Below are positions 15,301-29,089 of a DNA stretch of 64,000 nt, one piece after another. The notes beneath the pieces are model-generated. The model saw only the letters and a list, made by a program, of their open reading frames with translations, searched no databases and had not been told where the DNA came from. The DNA is from Taenia hydatigena (Eukaryota; Platyhelminthes; Cestoda; Cyclophyllidea; Taeniidae), in contig JADWOT020000009.1 in NCBI GenBank assembly GCA_036345935.2, forward strand, positions 6,281,381 to 6,345,380, read 5' to 3'. Numbering within the stretch: the stretch's first letter is position 1; every line of letters begins with the position of its first letter. A program made the translations under genes and the position numbers.

Positions 15301-18300
15301 ATCCTTAAGTCATTTACTGGTTTAAGCACCTGTAAATGAAATTAAAAAAACAATTCGTAGTTGTAAGTTTTAAATTCTTAAAAGTGCTTCTGCTTTTGGG
15401 TAATGCACTTCAAGTGACCAATTTTGTATTCATGCGCCATTTCTTGTAATGTACACTATTTAACCATGTTTTTCACAAGATAGCACAAATGAGCTTGCTT
15501 GAGCTGACCAATTCCGCTGCTTGGACGTGGTGCAGTGAACCTCTCATGCATACAGTGCTATTTCAGACGTTTGCTAAAGTGGACATGAATCATACCCAAG
15601 GGTGAGATTTCACACACCGCTTAAATGGTCGTTTCTGACCATACAAAGTAACTTTCATTTACATCGCTGTCAAAATTAGTTATCCTCAGCATCCAGCTTT
15701 TCACTCTGATCGTCATTTTGATAATTTCCCAAAGTATGCGTTCCGCAAATTATTAATACTTTGATCCGATTTTGGTTGTTCAAAATTAACCTGATATATT
15801 GTACCCTCCTTTGTGGATAGCTATGCGTAGGTAAATCACTTGGATGCAGAAAACCGGAACTAACGTCGACCTTATTTCAGTCTTAAACGTGTAAGCTACA
15901 AGCGAACCTTCAGGTGCTTCGCTTTCAGGGTTTATTAACGAGTCGTGCATTAAAATTTCACCATCATCAGTTCCAGATTATTTGCTCGGTAAGGCTTTAG
16001 CTCAAGCTGAAAATCTTGCTTGGGGGCATTTTTTGAGGTAACCACATTGAGATTTCCAAGTTTTGCAAAAGGGGCCAAAATGAAGCGCGAAGAAACGAAC
16101 GGATGTTTGCATGCGCCTACGCTTCAATCTTTAATATTTACAAAAAAGCAGAAAAATGTGAGGTTATTTAAGAATCCCGAAAATCATTCCGTGTCTTTTA
16201 TCCAAACAGGTGATCTTCAATTGCTTTAAACGCCCATTCGAAGGTTGCATAGTTATGTGACTTAGTGGGAACTTGTCCAGACATTTCTTTGTTTCTGGCG
16301 GAATGGTCATATTCATCTACTTGAATAAACATTGGAACATCAGCTCATAACTTCCAATTACTTCCCAAATGTTTCAGTGGCACCCGACTACGGCAATGTC
16401 GTCACAGAAAATATTAAAAGTGCAATTTTTTTAGACTGGCTTCCTTCGCATTCCCAGATGAAAGTTACTCATTAGAGTCAAAATTTATTTGCTGTAAAAT
16501 CCCTCTCAGGATGATTGAGATTTGGTGCTCCTAAATGCGCATACCTTATGTTTTGTGCACTGTTAAATTATTATCACCCAAACACTAAACCACTTCATTA
16601 CTTAGGAAGATGTTTTCAGCACGTCTTCGGATCTTTCTGTCTTTTGCAGTTCATTGAGTGAGGACATCTCAGCAGAGTACATTTTACTCTATTAAGTTCA
16701 TTGGGTTCTGACACCTGTTACGCCCCATGATTGTGAACTTGACACCCAATAGTGCATCCGTACGTTGGTGGCAATAAATGGTTACCGTCGACAACTGAGA
16801 CATGGCGTAGACTCAATAAATAATCTTGGTAATTAGTTTCCAAACCATGACAACATGTCAAAAACGACTGGTTTAGTTAACATATCCTCCCGCACTTATA
16901 GCAAAAAAATAGAATTATCTTCAAAATGTACTGAAAACAGTTCTACAAAACTTCAGCTTTCAATGAACTTATTTTTAGAATTGCTAGGTCAAAAGTATTG
17001 TATGGCCTGAAGAACTCTTCACAATAAAATCTCAACAAATAAAATCTCACTTATCACTGGATCACCAACATCGTTTCATTCTGCTTGCATAATCGTGAGC
17101 GAAAATGCAAAATCAGTAAGGTTTAATATTCGCTGAGATGTGCCTAGTCAGTAAGAAGGAAGTCTCACAAGTGCACACTCAACTTACCATTAAGAATTGC
17201 TTCAATGCCGAATCCGGTATACGCAATGAGGAGTCCGCACTTGCGACCAAACCGATCCGAGATGAAGCCTAAAGGGACGATGGTGAAGAGGCCGACGATA
17301 CCACTGACGAAACTCATTGCCGTGGAGACGAATGCAGATTGCGACTGAACCCACTGCTCTCTCGCCGTCTTATCCATACCGTCGAACTGTGACCTCGAAA
17401 TGACAGAGCAAATTTGCGGTGATTTAAATTTTGGTCTTGCTAGTTGTCAATAGGGTTAAGAACCTTGATCTCTCCTGCAAATAGAGGGGAGGAGGTGCAG
17501 CAAGGTCATCCAGCAAGCATCTGTTGGGTTAAGACATTGTTTTAGAATATGATTTAAATGAGGTGTACAGAAGCTCACAGTTAACTGCTAATTTTGCAAT
17601 GCTATAATTGTTTGAGCGCCATAAATCCACAAATCTGTCAAAGTTACTACGATTTACAAGGCACTGTGCGTCCAATCAATCAGCGATGGAACAGTCTCAT
17701 CCGTCAATATGATCGTAATGTAAAAGCTCAAACAGCTGATTCCCAAATTTTAAGAAAATACCATTAGATCTATGGATACCTTGACGAATTTATTAGTAAT
17801 TGGCGAAAGGTAATATCATGCTCAAGTGGAGAGAATCTGGGATCGCATAAAGTTGGAAGTGCAATTTCAACCGTCCTCAGCAGTAATTTCGGCAAGCAGA
17901 TGTGAAAATTGATTATTTTAGAAAAACGTTCTGGTGGCACCATAGTGAGCATCCATTTAAGCATGTTCCAACTCAGCAATGTTGGAATGATGCTCTCGAC
18001 TTTTAAATCACGCAAATTGAATGAAGTTGGTCCCTCGATTTCGAGGTATATTGAGCCGGGCAATAACTTTGACCCATTCTCTACTCACTAAAGAAGATCA
18101 TCATATCTCTGTGGTTTCCACATCTAGCATCGAAGAGACTGAGTAAAACGAAACGATAGGTTTGTTTTGGGCTAACCCTTAATTATTACCATCAACATAG
18201 TAAAAAAGTCATAATGAGATCGGGAAAATTATTAGTGGTACGCAGAATCAACAGTCTTTAAGCCATCGTTAATCTGCATCAACATATGTCGTCACTAGTA

Positions 18301-21214
18301 GATTTCAAGGCAATAAGCCAGCACTGAGCTGCAACCCATCCGACCTGGGCTCGGTATGTTGATGAATTCACTTGTTAAAGTGATGTATATTTCTAGACTG
18401 AAGGATATATTAATGGCATCTTGATTAATTTACTAAGGTGCCCTTTTAGCTCTTAAGTTGCATAGTGCAAATTCACGCTCTAGTGACCCATTGAAGTACA
18501 GGCCTACAAAATGGTTGATTTAATTCCACTTTTTTGCAAAAAATTATTGCATACATTCAAAACCTTTGCCTAGATATTCGCCTCTTAGTCTATGACGAAT
18601 GCGACTGTTGAGTCAGTGACTTAGCACAGTTTAATTTCTCCCTCTTTTTTACGCACCAACGAGTAATTACATTATTTCTAAGCGTAATTACGTTCAAAAT
18701 GGCTTCGACCATTAAAAGAATGTTATTTATCTTGAAAATAGTCGATACTATAGCTCCAGCTGCATTCAAAGAATATGATCCACCTCTGTCAGGGGAGTTG
18801 TTTAGATTGGCGGTATCTTCCAGTTAGATTCGATTAGCAGAATTGGAACAATGTTGAAAACTTGGAAGTCTGATGGTTTTGCTAAGATAAACCGAAATTT
18901 ATGTTCCTTCTTAAATATAACGCCACTCATCCTACTGATCGTACCATTTTTGCACGGCTTAGACCATTTCCTTTAAGTTCTAATAAAATGAATTGTCATT
19001 ATCAGTGTTAGAATATTACTGGAACTTGTCCTCTTGAACAGGATTTTTACAATACCAAATCAACGCCGTGTTAATGCCACACTGAAAACCCGACATTATT
19101 TAACCAATGAGACCCAGCATTATTAATGAAATAGCTCATTTTAAAGAAGGCTGAAATTCTGTGCAATCGGTGAATACATTCAAAATGGGGGTACGTTGAG
19201 GCCACCTATCGTAAAACCAGGAGCGATAGAAGGCAGTTTAACCACTAGAAACTGTAACAAGAAGCCTTAACGCTCACTTGAGGCATCGACACATTTAAAT
19301 GAAAAACATCTGAAAAATCACAACAATGAAACTGGGATCCGTGCCCCATGATGCTAAGGAAAGAAAAAAGCAGATAGTCCTTGTTGGTTAGTTGGAGTTG
19401 TCAGGCTTAATATTTATGTTGCAAGATTGGATGAATCACTAATTTTTGGACTGATGAGTTTGCCACTTTTCCAAAGCGTTTTGTTTTGCCCAACAATGGG
19501 GTTAAAAGTTTGTGAACTTGGGCCAGGAAATTTAAAAATGCACCTTAACAAAGCGAAATTATGATTCACGGTGAATATATTGTAATCGAGGATATGTAGT
19601 AATACAGGTGGATGAAATAGCGCTAAGTGTAAAGCGTTCGTGCTTACTGGGACAGCAACCGTTTTAGTGCTAATGTGCCGGAGCAAGCAGCTGTTGATCA
19701 CTTGTCAACCATAGTACTTAAAATAGTAGAAAATGTTGCATAATTCTGACTATTCATAGATAACTGCAAAAAGCGTTTTAAGTCAGCATAAATTAAAGTA
19801 AAAATAGTAAAAATCAGCTTTTTTATGATTGGGAAAGCCAGCTGTTTTCTCTACATGATCATCGTAGTCGGTCGCTTTAGCTAGTGGCGTGATCAGCACC
19901 ATAGTAAATTTTTCGCTCAAGTGGCACGAATTTTACGCGCAGCAGAAGAAAAAAGGCGCTAAAACCTAGAAGAAGGCATAGGCTCCTGATTTATCAATAA
20001 AATTTGCACCGAAGAAATATTTGATGAATAACAAGCCTCTAGTTACAGTTGAAGCCAAAAAATAAGCATCTCATAAACTTTCAACAATTACGTTAGCCTT
20101 TGACGTCGCACAAGCAAAATGGTAATCATCCTTTGCAGAATATTTTTATATGCCTTAAATTTGCCTTTTTTCCTAATTCTCCGTGTTGTAGAACGTGTAC
20201 TTTGTCTAACCCCAAAGCGATGCGATAGCTAGCTTATGCTCCCTTATTTTCAATGAATAAGTAAGTTAATATGGTACTTATTGACAAGGTAACGTACTCT
20301 CCAGGCACAATGATTATTAACAGCACGACTTTTATAATTTTAAGACCTATTCAAGAGCTAAAAAATAGCATTGAGCGAAAAATATTTACTAGATAAGTTC
20401 CACCACTTTGACCATATCTATGCTTAAATATTTACGGAACGCCAAAGAATCTTTACGCCTTAATAAAGACAACTATTGACAAAGTGTGTGCTGTGGTTTT
20501 TATGCCTTTGAAAGAAAAACAAGCAATCAAAATAATCGAAAGCAGTAAAATACCAAAATTTTAAAAGTCAAGCATCAATCACGACTGATCATTAACTATT
20601 ACAAGTTGTTTTCTTACAGTTTATAGCATTAAACAATTAAATTAAGCGTAATTTAATACGCAAACAATACAATTAATTCTGATTAGCCTTTGCAAGCTGA
20701 GTTAAAGATATATCCTGGAAAACAAAAAGCTTAATCTGGATAGAAACCTAGAAATTGTGCAGAAAAAGGGAGGTGAATGCACCTGCATGAAATACTAACA
20801 AAAGACTAAACCCAATTTTTTTATATTCTGCTGTATACAATGCCATATATCGCGGAAAAATAAGTAGTTTAAGTAATATTAGGAACTTACTGGTTCGCTG
20901 TACCTTGGCAGAAATCTTCGTCTTCACCACATGGTATAATTCCAACAACTTTGTTCAGCCTTATAATGTTAAATCAAATAAACTTAAATGATAAAAAAGA
21001 CCAAAAAAGCAGTGTGCATTAAACGTTGATGCAAATTATCGCAAATGAGGTCGGATTTTAAGTTCAGCTGGATTTTTAACAGCTTTGTGTAACGTAAACA
21101 ACTCTAATACCTGTATACCAAGTATTGCATTCTAGAGAATAGAATGCATGTTGCTGTGGCCACGGTGACTATTCCAATTATGAAAACTAGAGCGTATATC
21201 GCCGACCGTTTCAT
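3308..21214 (-). CDS. SLC46-like major facilitator transporter, ten coding exons
   Basis: A twelve-helix membrane transporter that would move a small solute across a membrane, as the SLC46/PCFT group does for folates and related compounds; the substrate is not predictable. Coding exons in transcript order: 21214-21111, 20959-20891, 17393-17188, 11370-11273, 10181-9923, 9529-9270, 7575-7427, 4726-4413, 3845-3765, 3486-3308. All introns are GT-AG, all phases match, and the sum is 1719 nt (572 residues plus stop). Helix 1 spans about residues 6-27. A loop with Cys45 and Cys52 follows, as in SLC46 members. The MFS motif A, GFISDRFGRK, is at 100-109. Two long hydrophilic inserts (about 168-215 and 272-330) make it longer than the usual 450-460 residues. 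The start is the first ATG of exon 1 and has an in-frame TGA four codons upstream. Intron 3 is about 5.8 kb. The family call rests on motif A and remembered SLC46 helix patterns, not on a search. Confidence 0.85.
13731..13817 (-). other. orphan hydrophobic open segment in transporter intron 3
   Basis: Inside the 5.8-kb intron between exons 3 and 4 there is a short minus-strand frame encoding a membrane-helix-like peptide (SAFTPYTAITFLFVTCYGVM). It is flanked by an AG at the right place and by GTATGT/GTAATT donors. Its reading phase (2 to 2 with GTATGT) does not match the flanking exons (phase 1), and exons 3 and 4 join in frame without it. It may be chance, an exon relic, or part of an unrecognised transcript. 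Confidence 0.2.
20731..20782 (-). other. possible alternative terminal exon of the transporter
   Basis: An acceptor (TTTCATGCAG) about 110 bases into intron 2 is in the correct phase for exon 2, which ends in phase 2. Reading on gives 16 residues and a TAA. Use of this site would make a 74-residue protein with only the first membrane helix and the two-cysteine loop. An ATTAAA-type polyadenylation word lies about 80 bases further on. No transcript evidence is available, so this may be a cryptic site. Confidence 0.2.
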
Positions 21215-24082
21215 CTGACTTTTTTTCAGCGGGGGTGACCTTGGATTTAAAAACCCTCATATAGAATGCCTCTAAATAAGCCTTGTTGATAAGTTAAAAC
21301 AATATTTTGGATTATTGTCAAATATTTAAAGTGAGTAATATAATGTTAAAACATTTTGACATCTTGCATTACGTTTAAGTAAACCATAAGCAGTGTTTGC
21401 AAAAGTTAATTTGCACTGTGCAATGATGGGGTTAGTCGATCCTGTTTGAATTAGTACAGATCTATGTAGCTATACTTTTTAACATAAATACAAAGCGTGG
21501 TGTTACCAAAATGCTTTTCGCTTACTGATGCAAGGAGTGATGAACCCACGGATTGAATTTTACAAAATATTTATTTTTCTGTTTTGAGAGGTTTGTAACG
21601 TCCCAGTTTATTTCTGAAACCGTCGTAAGAAAGAGCAGTAGAGAGATGTATACACTGGTTCTGCTATTAGCATTTCCAAAGGCTATGCTGCAGGATAGAG
21701 GTGGAATTTGCGCCGATTGAAATGCCAGCATAGCTAGACACGCAGTTAACCAAAATACCAAATCACCATAGTTTGTTATTTGTACCTAACTTTAATATTG
21801 CTTTTCTTAAGCACTACAAATTCAAGATACCTACAATCACTTTCTGGCTCTTAAAATTGTAAGTAATTTAGCATTTTTGTCGATGCGATCCTCCTTAGCC
21901 TGGTTTATCTTCTATGTAAGTCTCTGCCATGTCCCTTTTAGCATAACCCTTCGTTTGTTCAGGTATGATGTGAGATGGGCTTTCTAGCTGTATTCAAGAG
22001 GTAGTGATTATACCACACTGGCAGCACTTGATCATACTCATTTAGGAGGTGCTGGCTTTGATTTCGCTAGGGAGTGTAACACAAAGTCGGCATGTCTATT
22101 GCATGGGGTTGAGGAAAATTTTTACTTACAGATGTTATCGAATAGCAAGTGTCAAGAGTCATCAGCTGATTGCTCTCTCCCTATGAAAAAAGCCTCAATT
22201 TTGTTTGTTCAACTTTTGCTCTTCCATATTCACTAGGTCTGAGTTGAAATTGGCAATTCTTTGAAGACTTCAGTGCATTTTTGGAAAATTGTTCCGTTGC
22301 TAATTATTTCACCATGTCCATACTTCTCCCAAATGACACCTAGACACCATCAAAGTTCAACTTATCGCCTCACTTGGAAAGGATTGGATAGGTGTGGCGA
22401 AAAGACACGTTAACATTTCTTACAAAGTTGGTACTCGCGTGCTTTATTTGCTTCTTTTTAATGTTGTGAAAATGTGATTTGCCCTTCCCAACACGTTGAT
22501 TTGGCGTCTATTAGGCATGAGGAACGTAGCAAGGTACTCAGCTTGGGATTGATTTACAGTGCAATTTACTGTGGTTCGTTATCCGTCCACTACATTTGCA
22601 ATTTTAACTATATGTTAAGAAGTTGATTGTAATGCCTAATTTACATTCTATCCCTTGGTAGCTGTCGGGTGTGCGGGTGGATTACTTAGACAAATAATCG
22701 ATCACCGTTTTGATTTGGTCCGAAATCATTTTTTGAAAATACAATGAGGTTGCCTTTTTGTATTCACCATATTGGTGTGCTTTTTTGCTGATTTGTTTTC
22801 GTCATTTCCGATCCAAATAGAACTACGCCGAACGGAAACAGCGAGCACATGAGGTTTGCATTTTGGCCATTTGTTTGTGTAAAAGTTTCCAAAAAGCGTG
22901 TTTGGTGAACTTTAAACGCCCTTGCGACACCCAATGCACACGTATTGTGCAAGCTGACCCTGCTACTGTTTACTTTTTATGCACGCTCACTGACTTCACC
23001 GATTCCGTCGGACTTGCAAATCTGTCAAAATAATGATTTTACAACTGTGCTAACAAAACCTTTTTTCCCAGCAACTGTTAATCGCGTCAACCTCGTTGTT
23101 AATAAGTATCTCTCCGCAGCGATATTTCGTTTTACTTTTGTTCGTTTAGTTTTAAAATTCCACCTTTGTGGCACGAATAGCGCGACAGCTTATTTTTTCA
23201 GGTGTAAAAACCTAGCAGGGAACGTTTTATGAATTTTCTCAAACTCCCACCCGAGTATTCCCCATAAATTGTGATTCTCATTTAATAATAGAGCGTCGAC
23301 CAGACTGAAGATCTCTAAAAGTTACCACTTACGGTAAGTGATGTATGCACGACTATGATTTAACTCTTATCCCAAACTAGACTTGATTGTACAGCTTTAA
23401 GGTTCGTTGAGCAAAGGTCAGCAAGTCAATTTGCTGTAAAGTATCCATCATTTACACCTCTATAGGAGGCTCAAGAAAAAAATATACAAGGCAACTTCTT
23501 AAATCTATTGTCTGAGGATTACTTAACTCTGACGCAAGGCTAAATATTAACACCCATTCCTTCCACTGCAGTTGATGCTCAATGCAAAGGGTTATCCCTG
23601 CATAATGCTTACCTACATATGCCGTAATATCTTGGATTATTTAACAAATTTCTCACAAGCGTACTTCACTCATCCACAAACTCAGAGGTGACCTGGTAAT
23701 TGTATCTTATGAAGATCACTTTGTGAAAAACGTTTGTCAGACATCAAATGTTTTTTGAGATAACGGCAAAAGTTAAAATTTTCCATCAAAATAGCCATCA
23801 TAAGTAGGGTTTCAGCTTCGGATTTTATGTGCGAAATTAAGTATTTATAAAGACCAACGAGAATAAGTTAAATAGAAATTCGTAATTCACTGTAGATTTA
23901 ATCGAATGCCTCTTACATAGAGGAGAAGTTTCAGAAGATTGAATTACACCGTAGAACAAAAGAGCTACATTCCCGCCACGCATACATCAGTCTGCATTTG
24001 AAAGTTCACATTTTCATTGTAACGGTTTTCCATTTCATGTTTGACATTCAGCTAGGCGGCGCTGTGTGGGGCGCAAAAATTC

Positions 24083-24129
24083 GTGGTGGTGGTGGCATTG
24101 GTGGCAGTGGAGGTGGCGGTGGCTATGGT
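24083..24129. repeat. GGT/GGC-rich trinucleotide repeat
   Basis: An imperfect run of GGT, GGC and GGA triplets. On the plus strand it could encode Gly repeats, but the surrounding frame closes soon after and no splice sites bracket it convincingly. It is treated as simple-sequence DNA at the left edge of a GC-rich block. Confidence 0.75.
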
Positions 24130-24862
24130 GACATTGAGACTCGCTTAAGATCGAATAAATAACCCAAACTACCACTCTAAGCTGATCCCGGCACCCGGTG
24201 TCCCCTCTGCTCCCCCTTTAACCCTTCGCTGAATGGGCCCGGACCGCCTCCCGCAAAGCGGTTGCCAGGACGACCTGTCACCACAGTAAACCGCCAAAGT
24301 GACTTGCTTGCATAAACAATGCCTGTCTGGTGTGGAGGACACACCATAGTAAATATGAGTTCCTTCCAATTCCGGTCGTCTTGATGTACAATTAATTTTA
24401 ATAATCACACTGACTGACAGCCTCACACTAGGGCCGCCGCGTCACCGTTTTATCGCGCGCCAGCAAATATCATCCGCTTTGTTTGTAAAGCTGTGGTGGC
24501 ATTAGCCGGTCGATGAAAGGTAACATAAATAAATAACACACATACATTGACTCATTCGTATTTATAAATAAATAAGGAATACAGCAAAACCCAAACACCT
24601 GAGTCGGGAGGCCTAATTACTTTTATTTCGATGTTGGTCTAAAACTTGATAACAGCAAGTTCAGCGGCGTGACAACCTATTTTGGCAATCAGAGTTCGAT
24701 TTCTAAAAGATCGATCTACTTATATTCGTACGGGTTTCAGATACTCTGATGAATCGACTTATCTATGCATTTTCATAGAACGGGAAGGTATGAGCCAGAT
24801 ACGCTCGGATCCTTCTTTTAGTGAGGATGATCCACAGGTTGTCTTATCGCATTGACGGGCAT

Positions 24863-24888
24863 TGTGTGTGTGTGCGTGTGTGTGTGTG
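24863..24888. repeat. (TG)n microsatellite
   Basis: A TG dinucleotide run with a single interrupting C, about 26 bases long. It lies inside the GC-richer block of the hb-transporter spacer. Shorter TG tracts occur nearby, around 25080. Confidence 0.9.
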
Positions 24889-27800
24889 GTAGTCGTGTAG
24901 TGAAGCCGAAACTAGACTGTCTGGTGGAACACAGATGCCAAAATGCAACGCGTCTCGATTTGAAGTGAGGAGGGGAGGGATGGAGATGGGTGAATGAGTG
25001 TGTATTGATACTTTGTTTTTCCATTTATTTGAACATGTATGTGTCTGGCAGGTATATGCCAATGGGTTAGACGCAGAGTGTGCGTGTGTGTTCGAAGTCA
25101 TCCCTGTAACCTCAATACCGGCTGTTAAGTGTCTGATACACACAAAAACCGCGACAATATGAACAAGTTTTAGGAAACATTAAACACAAACAAACCGCTG
25201 GCTGCTTCCGTGCTAGGCAGCATTCACTACACGTCGACCACCACCTGCCACTACAACAATCTCATCTGTACTGTACGACCTTCCGGCTGCCATCGAATGT
25301 CACAAAGGGATTCAGGCCCCTGCTGAGTTCATACTCTTAGAACCTCATGCATTTTGAGAATTTGTGTGTCGTACATTCAAGAGTGAATAATCATGAGAAA
25401 GTCAATCGTGTCGTGCTATAGGAATCGCAAATTTTGAAGTCTCTTATTGTAGATCAAGAGGCATTTTGGAGCACATTTTTATAAGAGGGGCAACTTAGGA
25501 TGGATTACCACTTATTGATGATACTAATGAAGTTTCGATATTCCATTTCGAGGAGAAAATAAACTCTTTGTAATATCAACACTTGTATCATTTTTATTTA
25601 TTTGGTAGCAAAATGATGTCATACATTTTTTGTCCAGAATCTATGATTGTGATTTTTTTGCGAATAGTTGATTAAAATTGGTTTCCTTAATGTTCTCGGC
25701 ATAGGTTGCATAATTTGTTTCTGGTTATAGTAGAGGTGGCGTGACAAAGCCTAGCTGCAAGCGGATGCGGGCATGAGACCATAACCACGTTCTCTCTCCT
25801 GGTTGCCACGGTAGTTCCGCGACTTTGACAGGTGAAAGTCGTGCACTTCCCTTAAGGAAACGGTAAGACGAGAAGGCGAGCCATTAGGCAGCAACGGATA
25901 TTGATGGCTGTGGTGGTGGGGATCACAGGAGCCCCGGACACCGTGATGATAGAATTTGCTGCAAGCTATCAAATATCAGCGGCATGCGGGCGGGGACAGA
26001 GACGGTGGAGGGTCATAAAAACACCGCGACGATGAGAGAAAAGTCAAATAAAAGCGAAACAATGCGGGGCGCTAAACTACTGAATTCCTGATTATCCGGC
26101 TTTGACCTCATAGAACGACGCTTAAATTAGCTAAAGTTTCGGACTACCAACCAGCCACACGATGGTGAGACAGCAAAAGGAATTGGTAGTTTCTACTTGA
26201 TTAACTCAATTTGTCACAAATCTAGCATTTCAAAAGCACCTGCCCATAGCGTTGCATTTAAGTGAGCTCATTGCTTTCCTTTTTTGTGTGTTGGTGAAAA
26301 GTTTGCTTGGAAGGGCTCTGTCAGAGATTTTACTGCATCATTAAGGCTTGCTAAGAAATCGAGCAAAGTTGTATTTAATCAAGCCTACTCATACTACGCA
26401 AATGAGTTGTACTGCAGGCTGTTTTTGTTTAAATCACTAGTATTTTACTGCCTCTGTACACGGGAACGTACACATGCCGCGACCAGTTATGCAGCTAGGA
26501 TTAAGCCACGACCTTATGGAAATAGCTTTCAACTGTTTTTTATCGTATTTTACAAAGGGAATATTTTCAACAAAGTTCCCAAAAATAATACTACCGTTGC
26601 CGTTGATTCTGTGGTTCGTTATGTTTAGCAGAGATGGGAGTTATTTATTGAGCCTTTTGTGCTCATGTGGACCCATCAGTACCGGTTATAAAGTCTTCGA
26701 TCTTCTTAACAGAGGATGGAAAAGAGGGAGTTATTTAAATTCTGGAAATTTTTAAGTTGCGGCCATTCAACAAGGGAACTGGTAATTTTCATATCTTGTC
26801 TTTGATAATAATCGCTATTTCGATTAAATGGTCCCTTATGATATCGATAGAATTCATTAAGAGCTGACGTCTGAACTTTTACGAAAGATTTGAAATAAGT
26901 TAGCGCCCGCTACAGTTGGTCATTGCGTATGACCTTACATGGCTTCTGCATTTAAGTGCATCACCTTCAAATGGATGTTCATTTACCATTTCAAGAGTTA
27001 AAAACACAAACACTTGAATTTATCCTCAATTCGATGGCATTGTTTTATTTTTAACAAAAATTGCATTGGATGTTTATGGATGAGGGAGGAATAGGAGTTG
27101 TCATTGGTTACAGAAGATCATGGCGAGCTGTTAGTTTGTTAGGTGTACAGAAACAAAATACCAATAGCATTGGAGATCCACGTGTTAGATGTTGCCAGCA
27201 AAGTCGCTCTAACGCGCTTCCTCGACACTGATCGCACTGTCGAATGTGAAAGACATTTTGCTACATAAACGGTACACTTATAATTATGAAAATTTCACAT
27301 CCTTCTATCAATTTTCTGAGGGGATCTACTCCGATGTAATGTTTTAGGTGCCACACATCAGAGAAACTGGATAGGATGCAGAGCTACAAATGCAAGCAAA
27401 ATTCCACGTATGGTTAATGGTTATAAAAAATGCCTACAAGTTCCATTTTAATAACTTCCAATTTGATTTACGTTGTTTGAGTGCATATTACTTCGACAAA
27501 ATAAAGCTCAAAAACGCTTTATTTCCAAAAAAAGAACGCTTAAGGAAAGTCTTGTAAGGATTTAAATGACGGAGTAAGGTGGAAGTATGATACTAATGCT
27601 ACTCTTCCTTTCATCGTCGATATGTGGTGCCCAAACTTGATTTTACTCGAATATTAAATTTAAAACCTCCACATGGAGTTTTACATAAATAACCGAAACG
27701 TTTTGCGGGAATCCCTATGTTTAATAAAGTGGTTACCAATCTTAAACTGACTGGAAAGCGATTACAGCATAAGTTAAGCGAAAAGTAGCATGTGGGAAAT

Positions 27801-27949
27801 GTTTCAGGCTAAGCATGCTAATTGGATTTTAGGTTTCAACGGAAAAACACTTGTTACTTTATTCCTTTATTATATTTATCCTTGACCGAACTGAAGACCT
27901 CATGCTTTGTCATTAAGTGGGAAATTCGGTTTTGGGACCCCACCAGCTT

Positions 27950-28190
27950 CCTTCTCAAAGCCATCCGGCAGTTAATGCCATCTTCTGATTGGTCCAGTAT
28001 CCTGGCGCACTCTGCGTGCGTGTGTGCAGGCGAATGGCATGCGTGAACTTGGGCGGCCTATCCCAGTGCAAGCGTCATTGTGTGAGCCAACCACGTGCTA
28101 CATGTGCCAACTGTCCTCTACCCCTGTCTCGCGCACAACGCTTCTTTGCTATTCGTTAGTCGCACTGTTCTCCACGGATCAAAAAGGTAA
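27950..28190 (+). promoter_or_regulatory. candidate hb promoter / untranslated first exon
   Basis: A GC-rich block begins just downstream of an inverted CCAAT box (ATTGG at about 27989) and ends at a donor-like AAAAAG|GTAACG near 28186. The next plus-strand acceptor with a good pyrimidine run that leads into coding DNA is the one before 30045, the first hb coding exon. A non-coding hb exon starting here is therefore possible. There is no TATA box and no direct proof. Confidence 0.2.
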
Positions 28191-29089
28191 CGCTTTAAAA
28201 ACGCGTCACAAAAGACTACTCAGCAAGGACAAACTTAGTGGTAAGCCCCATGCCCACTATGCTTTAATGGCTTTTATTATATGAATGGAATATAGGTGTG
28301 TGTGGGTGCATACTCAATGATGCGTTCGTGCATACGGGCCACTACCCGAAGATCCACTTGATTTATAGTCCTTCTACTTCGTATAGCTCATCGATTAGTA
28401 GGTGTCGTCGGAAGACTCCTTGTATACTTTACATCACCGGCTGCTTCTATGTAATTCATGATTTTATGCACACAAATGCACAAAAAGTGAGGTGAGCTCT
28501 CATTGCTTCCATTGCTTCATCGACGTAAAAGTTAGATTAATCGGCGTCATGTCACACTGCCATGATTGCCGATGTGTTAATGATACCAATTTTTGCTGTA
28601 GGAGGCATCAGCATGCGTGAATGTCTCGTGAGTCATTACCCTCTATAAGTTGTGCACACAACATGACCTGCTGCACTTGATTTTTTTCCACATAATCTCC
28701 ACCAGAATGTCATTCTCATCTGCTGAGTTTATAAAATTATCGTCGACTTACCTCGAGACTCCTGCATTCATTAGACTAGAGGAGGAAGATGTAGTGCTTC
28801 ATTTGCGAAAAAACTGTACATTCACATTTGATGACAGGTGCAATAATCTCCGTACTCAATTTCATCACGCAGGTAAATGTCTCCTATTTTACTGCTCGAG
28901 AATTAGCAGAAGGAATTAGGCGCGTTTGAGGCTTTCTGAAAGCTCGGCATTTTTCGTGTTTCATTACTACGGAAGTGAGTGTTTTGCGAACTTTCAAAAG
29001 TATAATAATAATGTGGATTGCATGTTTGCCTAAAAAGCCTCCATGCCGCTAATTAACTTCCGGTAGTTGAAAGGAGATAAAAATCACAT

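Larger units (their letters stand above)
24050..26060. promoter_or_regulatory. GC/CpG-richer block, possible regulatory island
   Basis: This 2-kb stretch is clearly richer in GC and CpG than its surroundings (for example CCGCCGCG near 24434 and TCGCGCGCC near 24453). Several frames stay open for 70-85 codons on the minus strand, a side-effect expected of GC-rich DNA. No TATA box or start site can be fixed. It could be an untranslated first exon and promoter of the minus-strand transporter, or an enhancer of hb. This is inference from composition and position only. Confidence 0.25.

Noticed and set aside
22945..23232. 95-codon plus-strand frame with a signal-peptide-like start
   Set aside because: Begins with TTG rather than ATG, has no domain, and its downstream GTAAGT is part of a palindrome rather than a clear exon end.
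24169..24426. 85-codon minus-strand frame
   Set aside because: Open because the block is GC-rich; no recognisable domain and no matched donor.
25751..25972. 73-codon minus-strand frame with His-rich start
   Set aside because: Reads protein-like and has an AG before it, but it ends in a stop without a donor and no upstream exon fits; left as part of the GC-rich block.
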